NCBI GenBank assembly: GCA_025617745.1 | Contig: CM046864.1 | Span: 31,370,239-31,434,238 of the forward strand | Direction: 5' to 3' | Source: Heliocidaris erythrogramma | Lineage: Eukaryota; Echinodermata; Echinoidea; Camarodonta; Echinometridae | DNA: 64,000 nt | In this document: piece after piece, positions 59,262 to 64,000 of the stretch | Layout of the letters: every line of letters begins with the position of its first letter | How positions within the stretch are numbered: position 1 is the stretch's first letter | Translations under genes and position numbers: made by a program | The notes under the pieces: generated by a model | What the model was told of the DNA's origin: nothing | What the model saw: only the letters and a program-made list of their open reading frames with translations | The model's database searches: none

Positions 59262-60310
59262 TAACAATAATAATAATAATAATAATAATAATACATAAGA
59301 TTTCAATAGTGCCATTATCCATTTTCATATAATGCTCAAGGCGCTTTACAACATAAAGAAATTTATAAATACATAACAAGAGAATGAATAACAAGAAAAA
59401 ATATCTGTCTTCAAAACGCAAGATTGAACAAATGGGATTTTAGGTTGCCCTTAAAGGAGTTGGAGTTCAGCTCCTGTGGAAGTGAATTCCACAGGGCTGG
59501 TCCGGCATGAGCAAAAGCTCGTTCCCCCAAGATTTCTAGTTCACCCAGTCTCTCTTAGCACAAAACAACTCTCGGTCTATTTGGAGCTTCTCGTTGTTGC
59601 GCCATTTCCTCTCAGGTCTCCGTCGCTCCTTCTTTGCTTTGGAGATATCAGAGTTATACCAAGGACTGTCCTGGTGAGATCTCACTTTACGAGTCCTGGC
59701 TGGTGCATGAGAGTCCAATAACCTGCTGAGTTCTAGGTTGTAGCGGTTGACAGCATCATCAACGTTCTCCGTTGCTAAAGGCATGATGCTGCTGCTATTA
59801 ACATCGTTGATAAAGTCAGTCCTGATGATGCCCTTTATATTACGAGAAGAGAAAGTGGCAACTTTCCGTTTGGGCTTGTCGAAACGGAGCAAACATGTGA
59901 TAGCAGAGTGGTCGGAGATACCGGGTATAACACATAAGTGTGAATACAGCAGTCTATCGGAGTTCCGGACCAGTATGGCATCAAGAAAATGACAATAATC
60001 ATGCGTAGGCGTAGTCACCAACTGGCGAAGTCCGTGGCCATTGACGAAGTCGTTGAATCTTTGGGTATGTTGGGATGAGAGATTGTCTAAATGTATATTA
60101 AGACACATAGTGAGCATCCTCCTTGGAAATGTCTTGGCAGTGGCGGAAAAAAGTAATATGTCTTCTCTGGGTGTGGTCATTTTTATGCGACGTTTTCTCG
60201 GTAGCTTATGAGCATTAATGCCTCTTTGCTTTAATAGATTGTATGCATACCATGTAAACAGTGTGGAGGCAACTATTAACCGTATCATGATTTTGGTCAC
60301 CGACACACCC
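59262..60310 (-). mobile_element. L2-like LINE with an internal deletion joining endonuclease to C-terminus
   Basis: Minus strand: endonuclease C-terminal half (FVNGHGLRQLVTTPTHDYCH, FLDAILVRNSDRLLYSHLCV, GISDHSAITCLLRF), then the linker (SPWYNSDISKAKKE, ERKWRNNEKLQIDRELFCAK) to about 59545. It then jumps straight to ERAFAHAGPALWNSLPQELN and NLKSHLFNLAF, the extreme C-terminus, at 59540-59420. The whole reverse transcriptase is missing. The 3' tail ends in gcgccttgagcattatat and an ATT repeat (59262-59293). The linker matches the LINE at 21.7-23.7 kb, so both are one family. Confidence 0.88.
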
Positions 60311-61019
60311 AGCTCTCAAGATGGCGATTTGTGCCTTTTCTTGTTTTGTCAGTTCTGTTGTATTAGGCCAGGACTGTCCGGTGATCTGCTGGCATTACGA
60401 CAGAAAAAGTACAAGCTCTACCTTCCTTTTAAACACGATATTTCGCAATTATTCAATGGTTATGCAACAAAAAACGACATTATTATAGACAGGTCTAGTC
60501 ACATATGCATCTACATTTGTTATGGTGCAATACACAACATGGCCAGTGAGGGTACATATGTACTAGCGCGTGCTGGCGTACCAAAGCCACTTATCTGCAT
60601 TACAATGGTCTTGGAATTTCTTGAAGTCATCAAAACATATACAAAATAGTATAAAGAATACATACATAAAAATACATTATGTTAAAGAGCTCATATTGAG
60701 AAAAGAAGTGGTATGCGTTTTTTTTTTCGTAATATTAAAATCTGTGCATCAAAGAAAACAATCCTTTTTAAATTTTTCAAATAGCTCAACTAGAAAGTGC
60801 AATTTTCAAAAAATAAAAATCACCTTTTTGAGGGTTTGAAATTGTCTCGCAGTCCAATTCGGCAAAATGCTACCTTGTTTACTTTTCTATGCAAATTAAC
60901 ACTGACGTCATTGGGTAGAGTCGTATGACCTCCGCGGTGAACTGCTGCACAACATAGCATGGACTGGCAACCGAGAGTGAAGAGAAACTTTGCTCGGCAT
61001 GATTTTGATACTTCAAAAT
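60311..61019. other. No gene recognised
   Basis: May include decayed upstream LINE sequence; no clear motif. Confidence 0.4.
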
Positions 61020-61275
61020 TATGTTTCCAAATAATAATAATCCACTCCAAAGTTTATTAACCGAAATGGAAATTATTTTTGCCCAATTGATCGTGAGCCC
61101 GGCAGCCACTGTGCAGCGCCAGATCGACGTTGCTCTATCCTTTCAATTGTTGAACGCCAAACAAGATAGCAACATCTCCCATCTTGTAACGTCTTTTGGT
61201 ATGACGCGGCCGAGGTTCGAACCCACGACCTCCCGATTCTGAGGCGGACGCTCTACTTACTGAGGCAACACATCG
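61020..61275 (-). mobile_element. tRNA-derived SINE, second family
   Basis: On the minus strand, box A-like tgcctcagtaagtagagcg and box B ggttcgaacc (61255-61210), tRNA-like spacing, then a body different from the SINE at 21.3 kb (gttgctatcttgtttggcgt). The 3' limit is not clear. Confidence 0.65.
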
Positions 61276-61301
61276 GTATAAAGTACATCAGTTTTGTTAA
61301 A

Positions 61302-62496
61302 TATAGGTTTTCCCGGTCAATTTCGTAAGATCGTCAGTCAATTTCATTTTGCGTGCAGTCAATTTCAAGGATTTAGGCCGCGCACAGCCGATTTGTAATT
61401 CAAATTCATTTTCATATCATTCGAATTTGTATTTATGTCATTTGAATCTAAGTTTTTGTCAATCAAATTCGCACTAAATGCACCTAGTTCGCAAAACGTT
61501 CATTCAATTTAGCAAAGAATGGCAAGGGAATTGCGCAAAACTGTTATTCCAGCATTCAATTTCATTTCGGATCATTCAACTTAACACGTTGAGCATTCAA
61601 AATCAAATGTAGTTCCAGTAAATTTTGTCAGTTGATAATTATTTGGTATTTTCCTTCTTTCCTTATGAGTTTTCTGCACACATGGGTGTGTTTTTCTATA
61701 ATCAATAACATTCTTTTACTTTTCTTCTGATTTATTATTTTTATTTTATTTTCTTCTGATTTATCATCATTTTGAAATTTAGTTCTAGGAAGTTTTGTTC
61801 TTCATTTCTAACGTTTATAGTGCCTGCAGAATTGCAGATTTTCTTGATTGATTTTTATTTGTTTTCATAATCTTGTTTTTTCATTTATTTTCTTGATTGA
61901 TTTTTATTTTTTTTCATAATCTTTTTTTTTTTCTTTTATTTTCTTGATTGATTTTTATTCTTTTTCATAATCTGTTTTTTTTTCATGTCTAACTATATAT
62001 ATATATAGTGAGTGTGTCACTGTGTTGGCTGTCAATGTATACTCTGAAAAATGTTATTCATAACGTACATGTAGTTATCATGAATTATGTTATATATATA
62101 ATGTTTCCTTTGTATAGTAGGCCTATGTCATGTTGGGCAATGTATCTCTTTATTTCATTTAATTTTAAACATTACGACTTGAATAGATGAGCAAAAACAC
62201 ACAAACGCTAAATACATGCTAAATTGAATGAACTCATTACGAATTCGAATGCCCACGTGCGAATTTGAATGCTCGAAAAGACGCTTCCAAGCGAGGTAGC
62301 GAATTTGAATGCTCTCCACGCATATTTGAATTTGAATGATGTAAACGCTAAATGTCTTGACCGAAGTGCGAATTTGAATGACCTCAAAATGAATTTGAAT
62401 GATAAATTTCATGGCACAGATCTTTTTCGCGAATTTGAATGACTCCCTTATCAAATTGAATGACAAATCTGCGAAATTGACCGGGAAAACCTATAT
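61302..62496 (-). mobile_element. Subterminal-repeat MITE, copy C, opposite orientation
   Basis: Ends ataggttttcccggtcaatt inverted; same motif arrays and interior as copies A and B read backwards. Flanked by TA-rich sequence. Confidence 0.9.
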
Positions 62497-62511
62497 TATA
62501 TGCAAACTAGT

Positions 62512-62835
62512 TTACATGTTAGCTTTGTATTTCGGGCCAGCTACATCTCCAAAGTCAATCTTGCAGTGACGTTCGAAGGCTGATTTTTCGAAATGGTCCC
62601 TACAATAGTACAAATTCGTGCATGCTTGCTGTGTTGCTGCTGTGAAATCTTTTCGCCGAATTTTCACAAACTTCACCCACAAGAAACTGATGTTGGTGTT
62701 CTTTAAAGTATTGTAACACCCCCCCCCCCCCCCAACACACACACACACAACGCAATTTCGTGGCATTTTGCCACAAAACGTAAGGATTCCCCCAAAAGAA
62801 AGCGTCTCTCGTTGATGTTGGGTTTTTTTACACAC
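62512..62835 (-). pseudogene. THAP-domain-like fragment
   Basis: A minus-strand frame includes MPRNCVV, then a Val/Cys/Gly stretch caused by a CA repeat and a C homopolymer (62718-62750). It continues FLWVKFVKIRRKDFTAATQQ and ACTNLYYCRDHFEKSAFERH. The W...RR..F...C...CxxHF..SxF layout resembles the C-terminal half of the C2CH THAP zinc finger (Trp, then Cys and His near CSxHF). The N-terminal cysteine pair region appears disrupted by the simple repeat. THAP domains occur in host regulators and in P-type transposases, so this could be an exon or a transposon remnant. No other domain was found nearby. Confidence 0.42.
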
Positions 62836-63825
62836 GATTTCAATAGCGCGCGTTATGCACCGGGTGAATTGACCTGGATGAATTGATCAACTCTACCCAG
62901 TGACGTCATAGCAGGTCAACCCCGCTTCGATGTTTATCGGTCTGTTTGAGAAATCTGGCTCAATAAGGGCAATAATCAAGGGTACATTTTAGCCAAAACA
63001 ATCTATTTTATTTGCTAAAATTGATGAAACCTTTATTTCAATATGTTTATTATTTATTTACAAACCATATTTCTTGCAATTGGGGGTCGGAACAAAATCA
63101 ACATATGAGCTCTTTAAGTACGCGATACAATAGCAACTTTTGTCTGTTAATAATCAAATGTACGGAGGGAGATAAATAAATCACAGAAATGTTGAGGAAA
63201 CCTTGGAAGTAAATTGCTTGTAGATAAGGTTCCCTTTGGCTGTGAATTAAATACCAATTTTAAATTAACACACGTGACAAACAAAAAACAGAAGTAAAAC
63301 AGCACAATAGAACAGAAACAAAGGAAGCGAAACAAGACACTTTGGCAAAGTGAGAAAAATTAAGAAAAAGGAAAAGATTAAAAAACAAACAAACAAACAA
63401 ACCCAAACAGAAGTGTACCGCAGCCAAACTACAGGAGGTGAAATAAATGCATAGTGGTCTCCCATCATGTCCATTACTAAAATTAAAGTATTCCTGTGAA
63501 TTAAGTATATCATGCTTCCTCATACTGGAGAAGGAGCTTTAGTTTGAAGTGATTTTTTTTAAGTAATACGATTAGACTAGTGTTACATCCAAGGAATTCC
63601 AATAAACATGACCAGTAAATATCGCGTTTTTTTCTAAGTACGGTTATCAGTCTATGCAAAAGAAAAACAAGAAGACTGACGGGTAGGACAATTGTGCAGT
63701 TGCTGATTTTTTTTTTTTAAATAGGGATGTGATCGCATGAGGAAGGTCATTTGAATTTAGCTGAAACATGAAACAGCCTTAAAAAGAAATTGAAGAAATC
63801 ATGATTTTTTAATATTTTATTATCT
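62836..63825. other. No gene recognised
   Basis: AT-rich. Short AAAC repeat at 63384-63402. Minus-strand hydrophobic frames at 63147-63523 are compositional. Confidence 0.4.
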
Positions 63826-63829
63826 AAAA

Positions 63830-64000
63830 ATAAACGATTAGTGTGGCTTAATCTATCAGTAATGACAGATTATTCGCAATGTATGTTTCTGAAGCATTAA
63901 CAATCTATCCAAGTGGTAATTTAATGAATTTCCCCATGCGAGTATGCCATAGTTCAAATAATGTTGGATTAGCGTTGAGTATAAGCTTTTCAAAATATGC
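63830..64000 (-). mobile_element. LINE reverse transcriptase C-terminal fragment, cut by the window edge
   Basis: On the minus strand: KSLYSTLIQHYLNYGILAWG followed by NSLNYHLDRLLMLQKHTLRI. This is the standard YxTLIxPYLxYGIxxWG ... LQKxxxRI segment of CR1/Jockey-type LINEs. It is open over this short stretch and continues beyond 64000. Confidence 0.85.

Overview
This is eukaryotic, AT-rich, intron- and repeat-dominated DNA, not bacterial. It has spliced exons with GT/AG junctions and long introns, many broken retrotransposons and DNA transposons, tRNA-derived SINEs, and microsatellites. The mix (CR1/L2-like LINEs with ATT tails, a tRNA-headed SINE, Penelope-like elements, a Gypsy element, foldback elements) is typical of a marine invertebrate. 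I lean towards an echinoderm such as a sea urchin, but that is recall of repeat style, not proof.

The only host gene I can support with confidence lies on the minus strand between about 54.8 and 17.7 kb. It is a beta-1,4-galactosyltransferase-family glycosyltransferase (B4GALT, GT7). Five exons join in frame at canonical splice sites: 54773-54508, 47444-47328, 33451-33264, 27391-27164 and 17850-17691. Together they give the stem, the whole catalytic domain and the C-terminus, about 317 residues. The N-terminal exon with the membrane anchor was not found. Three active-site positions differ from vertebrate B4GALT1.

Layout. 1-7.4 kb: two minus-strand LINE remnants with a small palindromic insertion and a perfect hairpin. 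7.8-11.1 kb: a repeat with about 167-bp tandem units, split by a 1.66-kb foldback transposon; a second copy is at 35.3-36.6 kb. 11.1-16 kb: plus-strand LINE tails around a nearly complete Penelope-like retroelement with 12-bp target duplications. 17.7-27.4 kb: last two B4GALT exons, with an L2-like LINE, a minisatellite and a dead Tc1-like transposon in the intron. 27.4-33.5 kb: foldback elements and a cluster of seven copies of one 16-17-bp motif. 36.6-40.7 kb: a decayed Gypsy element. 42-53 kb: several terminal-inverted-repeat families and an IS630/Tc1-superfamily element carrying a frameshifted transposase and many subterminal repeats. 55.6-62.5 kb: three short non-coding relatives of that element, two of them embedded in a second Penelope remnant. 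62.5 kb: a THAP-like fragment. The window ends in another LINE.

Apart from B4GALT, the coding-looking sequence is mostly selfish DNA in stages of decay. The best leads are the subterminal-repeat transposon family, the 17-bp motif cluster, the divergent B4GALT active site, and one unassigned candidate exon at 20.3 kb.
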